From contig NZ_CP080623.1 of the NCBI RefSeq assembly GCF_019599045.1, positions 2,998,501 to 3,062,500 of the forward strand: a stretch of 64,000 nt of DNA. Direction: 5' to 3'. Below are positions 55,274 to 63,710 of the stretch, one piece after another. The notes beneath the pieces are model-generated. The model saw nothing but the letters and a program-made list of their open reading frames with translations. It had not been told where the DNA came from and searched no databases. The stretch is from Roseovarius sp. SCSIO 43702 (GTDB taxonomy: Bacteria > Pseudomonadota > Alphaproteobacteria > Rhodobacterales > Rhodobacteraceae). The position numbers and the translations under genes were made by a program. Each line of letters opens with the position of its first letter. Position 1 is the stretch's first letter.

Positions 55274-56299
55274 ATGACCGCACTGAGCGAGTATGACCGG
55301 CTCGAGGCGACCGGCCTCTGGCGCGCCTCCCCCGAGGCACAGCGCAGCGAGGTGATCGTCTCGCTGGGCGACGCGACGCTTGTGCTCTCGGACATGGCCG
55401 AACGGCCGCTTGCCCACTGGTCGCTGCCGGCCGTGATCCGCGCGAATCCCGGCGAACGCCCGGCGGTCTATCATCCCGACGGCGATCCGGGCGAGACGCT
55501 CGAACTGGGCGAGGATGCGCCCGAGATGATCGCCGCCATCGAAAAGCTGCGCTCCGCCATCGCCCGGTCCCGGCCCCGCCCCGGCCGCCTGCGCCGCGCC
55601 ATCGCCATCGCCATCGTCGCCGCGATCGTGGGCATGATCGTCTTCTGGCTGCCCGGTCAGCTTCGCCGTCACGCCGTCGCCGTGGTCCCCGCGGTCAAGC
55701 GGGCCGAGATCGGCGACGCCCTGCTCGCACAGATGCAAAGCGTCACGGGCGCCCCCTGCGCCGAACCGGGCGGCAGCGCCGCCCTCGCCCGTCTGGCCCA
55801 ACGCCTCGCGCCGCCCGATGGCAGCTCGCGGCTCCTCGTCATGCCCGACGGCGTTACCGACACCGTGGCGCTTCCAGACGAGACGATCCTTATCTCGCGG
55901 CGACTCGTCGAGGATCACGAGGATCCCGACGTGCTGGCCGGCCACGTCATCGCGGCGCATATGCGGGCGCGCGGCGCCGACGAATTGTCGCGCCTGCTCG
56001 AGCGCGCGGGCACATTGGCCACGATCCACCTTCTGACGACCGGCGAACTGCCCGGCTCGGCGCTGCGGCAATACGCGCGCCACCTGCTCTCGACCAAGCC
56101 CGCGCCGCTCTCGGACGAGGTGCTGCTCGACGGGTTCCGCACCTGGTCCGTCCGCTCGACGCCCTACGCCTACGAACGCGACATCTCGGGAGAAAGCACG
56201 CTGGGGCTGATCGAGGCCGATCCCTTCGCGGGCCAGACGCTCGAGCCCGTCCTGCCCGACAGCGACTGGCTCCGCCTCCAGGGCATCTGCGAAAGCTGA
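55274..56299 (+). CDS. Membrane protein with degenerate M48-like peptidase domain
   Basis: The protein has 341 residues. A soluble N-terminal part (1-105) precedes one membrane helix (109-127). Residues 196-230 (TVALPDETILISRRL...DVLAGHVIAAHM) follow the pattern of M48 peptidases, in which ALPGG..LVTRGLL precedes HExxH. Here the motif reads HVIAAH (224-229), so the catalytic Glu is missing. This suggests an inactive scaffold or regulator, by inference. It is divergent from the metallophosphoesterase gene; it has no obvious partner and ends convergent with the SPOR gene. Confidence 0.7.
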   Translation: MTALSEYDRLEATGLWRASPEAQRSEVIVSLGDATLVLSDMAERPLAHWSLPAVIRANPGERPAVYHPDGDPGETLELGEDAPEMIAAIEKLRSAIARSRPRPGRLRRAIAIAIVAAIVGMIVFWLPGQLRRHAVAVVPAVKRAEIGDALLAQMQSVTGAPCAEPGGSAALARLAQRLAPPDGSSRLLVMPDGVTDTVALPDETILISRRLVEDHEDPDVLAGHVIAAHMRARGADELSRLLERAGTLATIHLLTTGELPGSALRQYARHLLSTKPAPLSDEVLLDGFRTWSVRSTPYAYERDISGESTLGLIEADPFAGQTLEPVLPDSDWLRLQGICES

Positions 56300-56309
56300 G
56301 CCCGCCACG

Positions 56310-56340
56310 AAAAAGGGGCCACCGTCGCCGATGACCCCTT
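56310..56340 (-). terminator. Intrinsic terminator of the SPOR-protein gene
   Basis: On the minus strand AAGGGGTC and GGCCCCTT pair across a 12-base loop, then a short T-run. It lies 22 bases after the stop and also shields the convergent gene. Confidence 0.65.
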
Positions 56341-56361
56341 ACTGGATTTCTGCGTGGCCTT

Positions 56362-57753
56362 TCAGCGGACCCGAGCGTTCCCGAACCCGGAGGCGCGCAC
56401 CCGCGCGAGGCCCGCGCTCAGCGCGCTCTCGCCGCGAAACGGCCCGGCCATCACGACCGCATAGCTCTGGCCGCCCTTGTTGAGCGTCCCGAGCCGCGTG
56501 GTGATCCCCGTCCGCGCAAGCTGCCGGCCCGCGGCCTCGGCCTGCGCGCGGCTGGCATAGACACCCGCCTGCACGTAGCTGGGCGTCGCGCCCTCGCGCA
56601 CGACCCTCGCCTGCGGCTGCGCCACGGCCTGCGGCTGCACCGCTTGCGCGGCGGCCCGCGCCTTCTCGGGGATCGCGCCCCGCGACGACACGATCGGCTG
56701 GCCCGCATGGCTCATCTGCTCGTAGGAGGTGTAGGGATGGCGCAGCCCGGGATAGGCCGGCGTCACCACGCGCCCCGTCTCGCGCACGATCAGTTCACGC
56801 GGCACCGTCTTGGTCCAGATCAGCTCCATCCGCCGCTTGCCCTCGAAATACTGGTGCGCCCGATGCGGGTTGAGCCGTCCGTCCATCCAGACCCGCTTGT
56901 AGCCCTCGGGCACCTGCACGCCCGCGGTCGCGATGCGCTGCTTGGCATAGACATGGCGCGGCGCCACGCGCACCGGCGGGCTCTGCACCGTTGCCGGGGT
57001 GACGGCAGGCTTGGTCACGACCACGACGGGTGCGGCGACCGCATGGCTCGGCGCCGCTGTCGCGGTGGTGGTCCGGTAGGTCCTGACCGGGGTATGGCCG
57101 CGCATATCGCCCGCCACGATCCCGTCATGCGGCGCCTCGGCCTGCGGGCCACAGCGCACGTCGGCGCCGCGCATGTGACGCGCCGAAACGGGGCTCAGAC
57201 CCGGGCAGGCCGTGGCGACCCGGCGCACCGTCTTCGTCGGGGCGGGCTTGGCGACCACCTTCGGCGCCGGCGCGGTCTCGACCACGACGGGCTTGTAGAC
57301 CGTCTGTGCAACCGGCCGCACGAGCTGCGGCGCGGGCTTGCGCGCCGGCTGCGCCTTGACCGCGACGGTCGGCTTGGGCTGCGGCTTGGGTGCGGCCCGC
57401 ACCACCTTCTTCGGCGCGGGCTTGGCCTGCGCCACGGCGGCGGGTTTCGGTTTCGCCGCCGGGGCAGTCGCCGCGGGCGCGGGATCGGGCGCAGGCCGCG
57501 CCCCCGCCAGCGTCGGCTGATACCCGCAGACGACCTTGCGGCTCCGAGCGACGCGCGGCACCCATGTCACGTTACCGTCGATCCCCGCGCGGATGAACAC
57601 ACAGCCCCGGCTGTCGACATATTGCCGGCCCTGGTAGGATGCGGGCGGAAACTCCGCCGGCTCGGAGATGTCTCTCAAGGTCTGTGCCTGGGCCAGGCCC
57701 AACGCACCGGACGCCGCGATCACGGCGATCGCGATAACTCTGGTCAGTTTCAT
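56362..57753 (-). CDS. SPOR domain-containing periplasmic protein
   Basis: The protein has 463 residues from the ATG at 57753, with a clean Sec signal peptide (about 1-23, ending AQAQ). An N-terminal module has Cys46 and Cys68. A very long Pro/Ala/Lys linker (about 75-170) with APKPQPKPTVAVKAQPARKP-type repeats follows, then a middle Arg/Tyr-rich domain. The SPOR domain is at the end (SYVQAGVYASRAQAEAAGRQLA...YAVVMAGPF). SPOR domains bind septal peptidoglycan lacking stem peptides, so a cell-division or wall-remodelling role is likely. Confidence 0.88.
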   Translation of the reverse strand: MKLTRVIAIAVIAASGALGLAQAQTLRDISEPAEFPPASYQGRQYVDSRGCVFIRAGIDGNVTWVPRVARSRKVVCGYQPTLAGARPAPDPAPAATAPAAKPKPAAVAQAKPAPKKVVRAAPKPQPKPTVAVKAQPARKPAPQLVRPVAQTVYKPVVVETAPAPKVVAKPAPTKTVRRVATACPGLSPVSARHMRGADVRCGPQAEAPHDGIVAGDMRGHTPVRTYRTTTATAAPSHAVAAPVVVVTKPAVTPATVQSPPVRVAPRHVYAKQRIATAGVQVPEGYKRVWMDGRLNPHRAHQYFEGKRRMELIWTKTVPRELIVRETGRVVTPAYPGLRHPYTSYEQMSHAGQPIVSSRGAIPEKARAAAQAVQPQAVAQPQARVVREGATPSYVQAGVYASRAQAEAAGRQLARTGITTRLGTLNKGGQSYAVVMAGPFRGESALSAGLARVRASGFGNARVR

Positions 57754-57818
57754 TTTGCCCCCACAAGATGTAGGGGAAGCTTGCCGCAATTCGGCTACGC
57801 AGTAAACCTAAATCCGCG

Positions 57819-58451
57819 TCACTTCGTCCCGAACATGCGGTCGCCGGCATCGCCGAGACCAGGCAGGATATACCCGATGTCGTTGAGCTTCTCGTCGAGC
57901 GACGCGGTCACGATCGGGACGTCCGGGTGCGCCTCCTTCATCCGCGCCACGCCCTCAGGCGCCGCCAGCAGGCAGAGGAAGCGGATATCCGTGGCCCCGG
58001 CCTTCTTCACGAGATCCACCGCCGCCGCGCTCGAATTGCCGGTGGCGAGCATCGGGTCCACGAGGATCACCAGCCGTTCATGCAGGTTGTCGGGCACCTT
58101 GAAATAGTATTGCACCGGCTGAAGCGTCTCCTCGTCCCGGTAAAGCCCCACGAAGCCGACCCGCGCCGAGGGGATGAGCTCGAGCATCCCGTCCAGCAGC
58201 CCGTTGCCCGCCCGCAGGATCGAGATGAGGGCAAGCTTGCGCCCCGCCAGGACCGGCGCATCCATCTCGCACAGGGGGGTCTCGATCCGCCGCATCTCCA
58301 TCGGAAGCTGGTAGGTCACCTCGTAGGCCAGAAGCTGGCTGATCTCGCGCAGAAGCTGCCGGAACACGGCGGTCGAGGTGTCCTTCTCGCGCATGAGGGT
58401 AAGCTTGTGCTGCACGAGCGGATGTTTCACGACGGTCAGATGCTGGTCCAT
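57819..58451 (-). CDS. upp: Uracil phosphoribosyltransferase
   Basis: The protein has 210 residues. It makes UMP from uracil and PRPP in pyrimidine salvage. The start [15 protein letters not shown], the PRPP loop [18 protein letters not shown] and the uracil-binding [15 protein letters not shown] near the C-terminus are all present. It ends 65 bases before the SPOR gene on the same strand and is divergent from maeB. Confidence 0.97.
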   Translation of the reverse strand: MDQHLTVVKHPLVQHKLTLMREKDTSTAVFRQLLREISQLLAYEVTYQLPMEMRRIETPLCEMDAPVLAGRKLALISILRAGNGLLDGMLELIPSARVGFVGLYRDEETLQPVQYYFKVPDNLHERLVILVDPMLATGNSSAAAVDLVKKAGATDIRFLCLLAAPEGVARMKEAHPDVPIVTASLDEKLNDIGYILPGLGDAGDRMFGTK

Positions 58452-58472
58452 GGGCGCTCCCGGATTTCTGCC

Positions 58473-58493
58473 GGGCCGCCCCCGGGGCGGCCC
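58473..58493. promoter_or_regulatory. GC-rich hairpin in the upp leader
   Basis: GGGCCGCCCC and GGGGCGGCCC flank a single base and form a perfect stem 22 bases upstream of the upp start codon, within the 177-base divergent upp-maeB gap. In the upp RNA it would lie just before the ribosome site. It could be a leader structure or terminator remnant; no T-run follows on that strand. Confidence 0.4.
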
Positions 58494-58628
58494 TTCCTTC
58501 TTTCGGGTCCAAATACCCACAAACCCGGCCCGACGCCAGAGCACAGGACGCATTTGCACGTGCGCGGCCGCCGTGCGAACGTGACGTGACGACCGCCAAC
58601 ACCGCGTTTTCACGTGCAAGGACCCCCC

Positions 58629-60932
58629 ATGACCGACACGCCCGACAGCGACACGCCCCCCTCCGCCCGCGAACTGGCCCGCAAGGCCGCGCTCGACTAC
58701 CACGAGTTTCCCGAACCCGGAAAGCTCGAGATCCGCGCGACCAAGCCGCTCGCCAACGGCCGCGATCTCTCGCGGGCCTATTCGCCGGGCGTGGCCGAGG
58801 CCTGCCTCGAGATCGGGGCCGACCCCGCCAACGCCTCGCGCTTCACCGCGCGCGGCAACCTCGTCGCGGTGGTGACGAACGGCACGGCGGTGCTGGGGCT
58901 GGGCAATATCGGGCCGCTCGCGTCCAAGCCGGTGATGGAGGGCAAGGCGGTGCTCTTCAAGAAATTCGCCGATATCGACTGTTTCGACATCGAGCTCGAC
59001 GAAAGCGACCCCGAGCGCCTGGCCGAGATCGTCTGCGCGCTCGAGCCCAGCTTCGGCGCGATCAACCTCGAGGATATCAAGGCGCCCGACTGCTTCATCG
59101 TCGAGAAGATCTGCCGCGAGCGCATGAATATTCCCGTCTTCCACGACGACCAGCACGGCACCGCGATCGTCGTCGGGGCCGCGGCCACCAACGCCCTGCG
59201 GGTGGCAGGCAAGCGTTTCGAGGATATCAAGATCGTCTCGACGGGCGGCGGCGCCGCGGGCATCGCCTGTCTCAATCTGCTGCTCAAGTTGGGCGTCCGG
59301 CGCGAGAACGTGTGGCTCTGCGACATTCACGGCCTGGTGTACAAGGGCCGCTCCGAGGACATGACCTCGCAGAAGGCAGCCTACGCGCAGGCCACCGACA
59401 AGCGAACGCTGGACGACGTGATCGAAGGCGCGGACCTCTTCCTGGGGCTCTCGGGCCCCGAGGTCCTGACGCCAGCGATGGTCGCGCGGATGGCGCCTGC
59501 GCCCATCGTCTTCGCGCTCGCCAATCCCACCCCCGAGATCATGCCCGATCTCGTGCGCGAGGTGGCGCCGCAAGCGATCATCGCGACGGGCCGGAGCGAT
59601 TTTCCCAATCAGGTCAACAACGTCCTCTGCTTTCCCTTCATCTTCCGCGGCGCGCTCGACGTGGGCGCGACCGAGATCAACGACGCGATGCAACTCGCCT
59701 GTGTCGAGGGGATCGCGGCGCTCGCGCGCGCCACGACCTCGGCCGAGGCGGCGGCGGCCTACAAGGGCGAGGACATGAGCTTCGGGCCGGACTACCTCAT
59801 CCCCAAGCCCTTCGACCCGCGCCTCTCCGGGATCGTGTCGACCGCCGTGGCACGCGCCGCCATGGAAACGGGCGTGGCCACGCGCCCCATCGCCGATCTC
59901 GACGCCTACAAGACCCGTCTCGACGCAGCACAGTTCAAATCCGCCCTGCTCATGCGTCCCGTCTTCGAGGCCGCCCGCAAGGAAACCCGCCGCATCGTCT
60001 TCGCCGAGGGCGAGGACGAGCGCGTGCTGCGTGCCGCGCAGGCCGTGCTCGAGGAGACCAACGAACAGCCCATCCTCATCGGCCGCCCCGACGTGATCCA
60101 GACCCGCTGCGAGCGTCTGGGCCTCGACATCCGGCCCGACCGCGACGTGACCATCGTCAACCCGCAGGACGACCCGCGCTATCGCGACTACTGGGGCAGC
60201 TATCACCGGATCATGCAGCGGCGCGGCGTGACGCCCGACCTCGCGCGCGCCGTGATGCGCACGAACACCACGGCCATCGGCGCCGTCATGGTCCATCGCG
60301 GCGAGGCCGAAAGCCTCATCTGCGGCACCTTCGGAGAGTTTCGCTGGCATCTCAACTACGTCAACCAGGTGCTCGGCAATGACGGCTACAGCCCGCATGG
60401 CGCGCTGTCGATGATCATCCTCGAGGATGGGCCGCTCTTCATCGCCGACACCCATGTGCGCGTCTTTCCCAGCCCCGAGAACCTCGCGCAGTCGGCCATC
60501 GGCGCCGCGCGCCACGTCCGCCGCTTCGGGATCGAGCCCAAGGTCGCCTTCTGCTCGCAATCGCAATTCGGCAACCAGGGCGAGGATTCCGGCAAGCGTC
60601 TGCGCGCGGCGATCCGCCTCCTCGATGAGCGCGACCCCGGCTTCTGCTACGAGGGCGAGATGAATGTCGACACGGCGCTCGATCCCGAACTGCGCGCGCG
60701 GCTCCTGCCCGACAACCGGATGGAGGGTGCGGCCAACGTGCTCATCTTCGCCAATGCCGACGCCGCCTCGGGCGTGCGCAACATCCTCAAGATGAAGGCC
60801 GGCGGGCTCGAGGTGGGGCCGATCCTGATGGGCATGGGCAACCGCGCCCATATCGTCACGCCCGGCGTGACGGCGCGCGGGCTTCTCAACGTGGCCGCCA
60901 TCGCCGGAACGCCGGTCGCGCATTATGGCTGA
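58629..60932 (+). CDS. maeB: NADP-dependent malic enzyme with phosphotransacetylase-like domain
   Basis: The protein has 767 residues from the ATG at 58629; AAGGA lies upstream. It converts malate to pyruvate and CO2. The N-terminal malic domain has [16 protein letters not shown] and [12 protein letters not shown]. The NAD-binding domain is at about 165-420 ([17 protein letters not shown]). A C-terminal PTA-like domain (about 440-767, [17 protein letters not shown]) is full length and usually regulatory, binding acetyl-CoA. This long form is typical of alphaproteobacteria. Confidence 0.96.
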   Translation: MTDTPDSDTPPSARELARKAALDYHEFPEPGKLEIRATKPLANGRDLSRAYSPGVAEACLEIGADPANASRFTARGNLVAVVTNGTAVLGLGNIGPLASKPVMEGKAVLFKKFADIDCFDIELDESDPERLAEIVCALEPSFGAINLEDIKAPDCFIVEKICRERMNIPVFHDDQHGTAIVVGAAATNALRVAGKRFEDIKIVSTGGGAAGIACLNLLLKLGVRRENVWLCDIHGLVYKGRSEDMTSQKAAYAQATDKRTLDDVIEGADLFLGLSGPEVLTPAMVARMAPAPIVFALANPTPEIMPDLVREVAPQAIIATGRSDFPNQVNNVLCFPFIFRGALDVGATEINDAMQLACVEGIAALARATTSAEAAAAYKGEDMSFGPDYLIPKPFDPRLSGIVSTAVARAAMETGVATRPIADLDAYKTRLDAAQFKSALLMRPVFEAARKETRRIVFAEGEDERVLRAAQAVLEETNEQPILIGRPDVIQTRCERLGLDIRPDRDVTIVNPQDDPRYRDYWGSYHRIMQRRGVTPDLARAVMRTNTTAIGAVMVHRGEAESLICGTFGEFRWHLNYVNQVLGNDGYSPHGALSMIILEDGPLFIADTHVRVFPSPENLAQSAIGAARHVRRFGIEPKVAFCSQSQFGNQGEDSGKRLRAAIRLLDERDPGFCYEGEMNVDTALDPELRARLLPDNRMEGAANVLIFANADAASGVRNILKMKAGGLEVGPILMGMGNRAHIVTPGVTARGLLNVAAIAGTPVAHYG

Positions 60933-60954
60933 GGCGAAATCGGGTGTAAGCAAG

Positions 60955-60985
60955 AAAAAACCGCCGGCACTCCTCGTGCCGGCGG
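60955..60985 (-). terminator. Intrinsic terminator for the 18-residue reading frame
   Basis: On the minus strand CCGCCGGCAC and GTGCCGGCGG pair perfectly around a 5-base loop, followed by six T. Its T-run orientation shows it serves a minus-strand transcript. It sits 19 bases after the stop of the 18-codon frame and 22 bases past the maeB stop. Confidence 0.85.
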
Positions 60986-61003
60986 TCGCCATTCGGAAGA
61001 AGA

Positions 61004-61060
61004 TCACTTCTTCGTGGTTTTCTCACCCGGCTTGGCCGGCTTCTGCTTCTTGTCGCCCAT
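61004..61060 (-). CDS. Possible 18-residue lysine-rich micropeptide
   Basis: ATG GGC GAC AAG AAG CAG starts a frame that encodes [18 protein letters not shown] and stops at TGA. Eight of 18 residues are Lys. The intrinsic terminator just beyond it on the same strand, with a long T-run, and its upstream position divergent from prpE imply that this stretch is transcribed on its own. No homolog is recalled; AAGGGT lies about 10 bases before the ATG as a weak ribosome site. The alternative is that the transcript is a small non-coding RNA of roughly 100-250 bases. Confidence 0.45.
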   Translation of the reverse strand: MGDKKQKPAKPGEKTTKK

Positions 61061-61140
61061 GGCAACGTGACCCTTGAAAGCTGGACAGGCCCCATGCCCG
61101 TCCGCCCCGCCACGCTAGCGCGACTCGCCCCGCGCCTCTG

Positions 61141-61174
61141 TCGGATTTTCGACATGCCACAGGTCGAAAACCGA
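61141..61174. promoter_or_regulatory. Large inverted repeat upstream of prpE
   Basis: TCGGATTTTCGAC and GTCGAAAACCGA form a 12-base dyad with a single bulged A, around a 9-base loop. It lies in the 258-base gap between the 18-codon frame and prpE, about 145 bases upstream of the prpE start. It could be an operator for a regulator or a hairpin within the minus-strand RNA. Confidence 0.5.
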
Positions 61175-61318
61175 CCTCGCGGGGATCGCGCCGACGACTT
61201 CCGCGGCCAGGGGATACAGCCGAGGTCGCTGCCAAGACGATATGTCACCGCCAACCCCCTTGCCGCCACGGCCCGCGCTGCGTAACACGTTTACCCAGTG
61301 GAAAGGCAGGAGGGTCTC

Positions 61319-63211
61319 ATGCGCTACGAAGATGTCTATCAGGGCTGGAAGGACGACCCCGAGGGGTTCTGGATGCGTGAAGCCGAACGCATCGACTGGG
61401 TCACCCCACCCTCCCGCGCGCTTTTCGACCGGGGCGACCACATCTACGAATGGTTCGCCGACGCCGAGGTCAACACCTGCTGGAACGCTGTCGACCGCCA
61501 TGTCGAGAACGGGCGCGGCGACCAGGCGGCGATCATCCATGACAGCCCCGTCACCGGCAGCAAATCGACCCTCACCTTCGCCGAGTTGCGCGACCGCACG
61601 GCCTCGCTCGCCGGCGCATTGCGGGCCAAGGGGGTCGAGGCGGGCGACCGGGTCATCATCTACATGCCCATGGTCCCCGAGGCCGTCGTCGCCATGCTGG
61701 CCTGCACGCGCCTCGGCGCGATCCATTCCGTCGTCTTCGGGGGCTTCGCATCGAGCGAGCTTGCCGTGCGCATCGACGATGCCAAGCCCAAGGCCATCAT
61801 CGCGGGTTCCTGCGGGCTCGAGCCGGGGCGCGTCGTGGCCTACAAGCCGCTCGTCGACGGAGCCATCGAACAAGCGAAACACAAGCCCGACTTCACCATC
61901 ATCTACCAACGCGAGCCCGAGACCGCCGACCTCAAGCACGGCTTCGATTTCGACTGGGACGAGGTGCAGGAGGACGTGGAGCCCGCCGAATGCGTGCCCG
62001 TGCGCGGCGACCACCCGGCCTATATCCTCTACACCTCCGGCACGACCGGCGCGCCCAAGGGCGTGGTGCGCCCCACCGCGGGTCATCTCGTGGCGCTCAA
62101 CTGGTCGATGAAGGCTGTCTACAACGTGGATCCCGGCGACGTTTTCTGGGCCGCCTCGGATGTGGGCTGGGTCGTGGGACACTCCTATATCTGCTACGCG
62201 CCGCTCATCCACGGCAACACCACCGTGGTGTTCGAGGGCAAGCCCATCGGCACCCCCGACGCCGGCACCTTCTGGCGCGTCATCTCCGAGCACGGGGTCA
62301 AGAGCTTCTTCACCGCCCCCACGGCCTTCCGCGCGGTCAAGCGCGAGGATCCCAAGGGCGAATTCATCGAGAAATACGACCTGTCGTGCCTCAACGCGAT
62401 CTATCTCGCCGGAGAGCGCGCCGACCCCGACACGATCGAATGGACCATGGAAAAGACCGGCAAGCCCGTCTACGACCACTGGTGGCAGACCGAGACGGGC
62501 TGGCCCATGGTGGCCAACCCCACGGGGATCGAGGTGCTTCCGGTCAAGATCGGCTCGCCCACCGTGCCGATGCCGGGTTACGACATCCACATTCTCGATC
62601 CCGAGGGGCATGAACGGGCCCCGGGCGAGCTTGGCTCCATAGCGGTCAAGCTGCCCCTGCCGCCCGGCACGCTGCCGACCCTCTGGAACGCGCCCGAGCG
62701 GTTCCGCAAATCCTACCTCTCCACCTTCCCCGGCTATTACGAGACGGGCGACGCGGGCATGAAGGACGAGGACGGCTACCTCTGGATCATGGCGCGCACC
62801 GACGACGTGATCAACGTCGCGGGCCACCGCCTTTCGACCGGCGGAATGGAAGAGGTGCTGGCCTCCCACCCCGACGTCGCCGAATGCGCCGTCATCGGCA
62901 TCTCGGACGAGTTCAAGGGACAACTTCCGGTAGGGTTCGTCTGCCTCACCAAGGGCGTCGACCGCCCGGCCGAGGAAGTGGCGAAGGAGTGCATCCAGCT
63001 CGTTCGCGACCGGATCGGCCCCGTGGCCTCCTTCAAGCTCTGCTGCGTCGTGGACCGCCTGCCCAAGACGCGCTCGGGCAAGATCCTGCGCGCCACGATG
63101 GTCAACATCGCCGACGGCCGCGAATTCAAGATCCCCGCCACGATCGACGACCCGGCCATTCTCGAGGAAATCCGCGAGGCGCTCGAGGGGCTGGGACTGG
63201 CCAGGGAGTAA
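61319..63211 (+). CDS. prpE: Propionyl-CoA synthetase (acyl-CoA synthetase family)
   Basis: The protein has 630 residues from ATG 61319, with AGGAGG upstream. It activates propionate (possibly acetate) with ATP and CoA. The N-terminal YEDVYQGWKDDPEGFW is typical of PrpE. AMP-binding motifs YTSGTTGAPKG, DHWWQTETGWPM and YETGDAGMKDEDGY are present, with catalytic Lys in KTRSGKILR. Propionyl-CoA also arises from the MmsA step of the valine cluster in this window. It is preceded by the divergent 18-codon frame and has a large inverted repeat upstream. Confidence 0.94.
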   Translation: MRYEDVYQGWKDDPEGFWMREAERIDWVTPPSRALFDRGDHIYEWFADAEVNTCWNAVDRHVENGRGDQAAIIHDSPVTGSKSTLTFAELRDRTASLAGALRAKGVEAGDRVIIYMPMVPEAVVAMLACTRLGAIHSVVFGGFASSELAVRIDDAKPKAIIAGSCGLEPGRVVAYKPLVDGAIEQAKHKPDFTIIYQREPETADLKHGFDFDWDEVQEDVEPAECVPVRGDHPAYILYTSGTTGAPKGVVRPTAGHLVALNWSMKAVYNVDPGDVFWAASDVGWVVGHSYICYAPLIHGNTTVVFEGKPIGTPDAGTFWRVISEHGVKSFFTAPTAFRAVKREDPKGEFIEKYDLSCLNAIYLAGERADPDTIEWTMEKTGKPVYDHWWQTETGWPMVANPTGIEVLPVKIGSPTVPMPGYDIHILDPEGHERAPGELGSIAVKLPLPPGTLPTLWNAPERFRKSYLSTFPGYYETGDAGMKDEDGYLWIMARTDDVINVAGHRLSTGGMEEVLASHPDVAECAVIGISDEFKGQLPVGFVCLTKGVDRPAEEVAKECIQLVRDRIGPVASFKLCCVVDRLPKTRSGKILRATMVNIADGREFKIPATIDDPAILEEIREALEGLGLARE

Positions 63212-63233
63212 GGCGGCACTCCGCATGGAGACG

Positions 63234-63260
63234 AAAAAGGGCGGCCCGTCGGGGCCGCCC
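63234..63260 (-). terminator. Intrinsic terminator of the CsbD gene
   Basis: GGGCGGCC and GGCCGCCC pair around a 6-base loop, with five A on the plus strand just before the stem, which is the T-run of the minus strand. It ends the csbD transcript and sits 22 bases beyond the prpE stop, so it can also slow read-through from prpE. Confidence 0.75.
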
Positions 63261-63289
63261 GTTACTCGTTACGCGATGCTGGCTGAAGT

Positions 63290-63487
63290 TCAGACGCGGG
63301 CCGCGAAGTCGTCGACCTGGCGTTCCGCTTCTTCCTTCGCGATGCCGTATCTCTCCTGGATCTTGCCGACGAGCTGTTGACGCTCGCCCGCGGCCTCGTC
63401 CAGTTCGTCATCGGTCAGTTTGCCCCATTGTTCCTTGGCCTGACCCTTGAGCTGCGTCCAGTTGCCTTTGATCTGGTCCCAATTCAT
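63290..63487 (-). CDS. CsbD family stress protein
   Basis: The 65-residue protein begins MNWDQIKGNWTQLKGQAKEQWG, the CsbD hallmark, and is all helical and highly charged. AGGAGA lies upstream of the ATG at 63487. CsbD-like proteins are abundant general-stress proteins with no defined reaction. It is monocistronic, with its own terminator. A GC hairpin (63519-63534) lies 31 bases upstream of the start. Confidence 0.92.
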   Translation of the reverse strand: MNWDQIKGNWTQLKGQAKEQWGKLTDDELDEAAGERQQLVGKIQERYGIAKEEAERQVDDFAARV

Positions 63488-63646
63488 GGCGTGTCTCCTC
63501 TCGGTGTTTCATGTCTGCGGCGCGCTCACGCGCCGTCCTGATCTGACAACCGGAGGCACCCCCGAAATGTTCCAGCCGACGGGTGCAATTCGTGAAAGCG
63601 GGCGAAATGCCGCGCGCGCCGTGTTCAGACCTCGGGCGACTCACCC

Positions 63647-63709
63647 TTCACCGACACGATACCGACATGATACCGACGTCGCACCGACGTGGGGTCCGGT
63701 CCGTTAACC
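63647..63709. repeat. Intergenic repeat element, copy 2
   Basis: Its first 35 bases are identical to copy 1 at 49834, then it diverges slightly (ACCGACG conserved) and ends CCGTTAACC. As in copy 1 it lies in the same orientation just beyond the stop of a minus-strand gene; here it touches the nadK stop codon. Confidence 0.75.
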
Positions 63710-63710
63710 T

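Noticed and set aside
63447..63707. An 86-codon plus-strand frame opposite csbD and the repeat
   Set aside because: It runs antisense to csbD and ends inside the repeat; composition and start context give no support.
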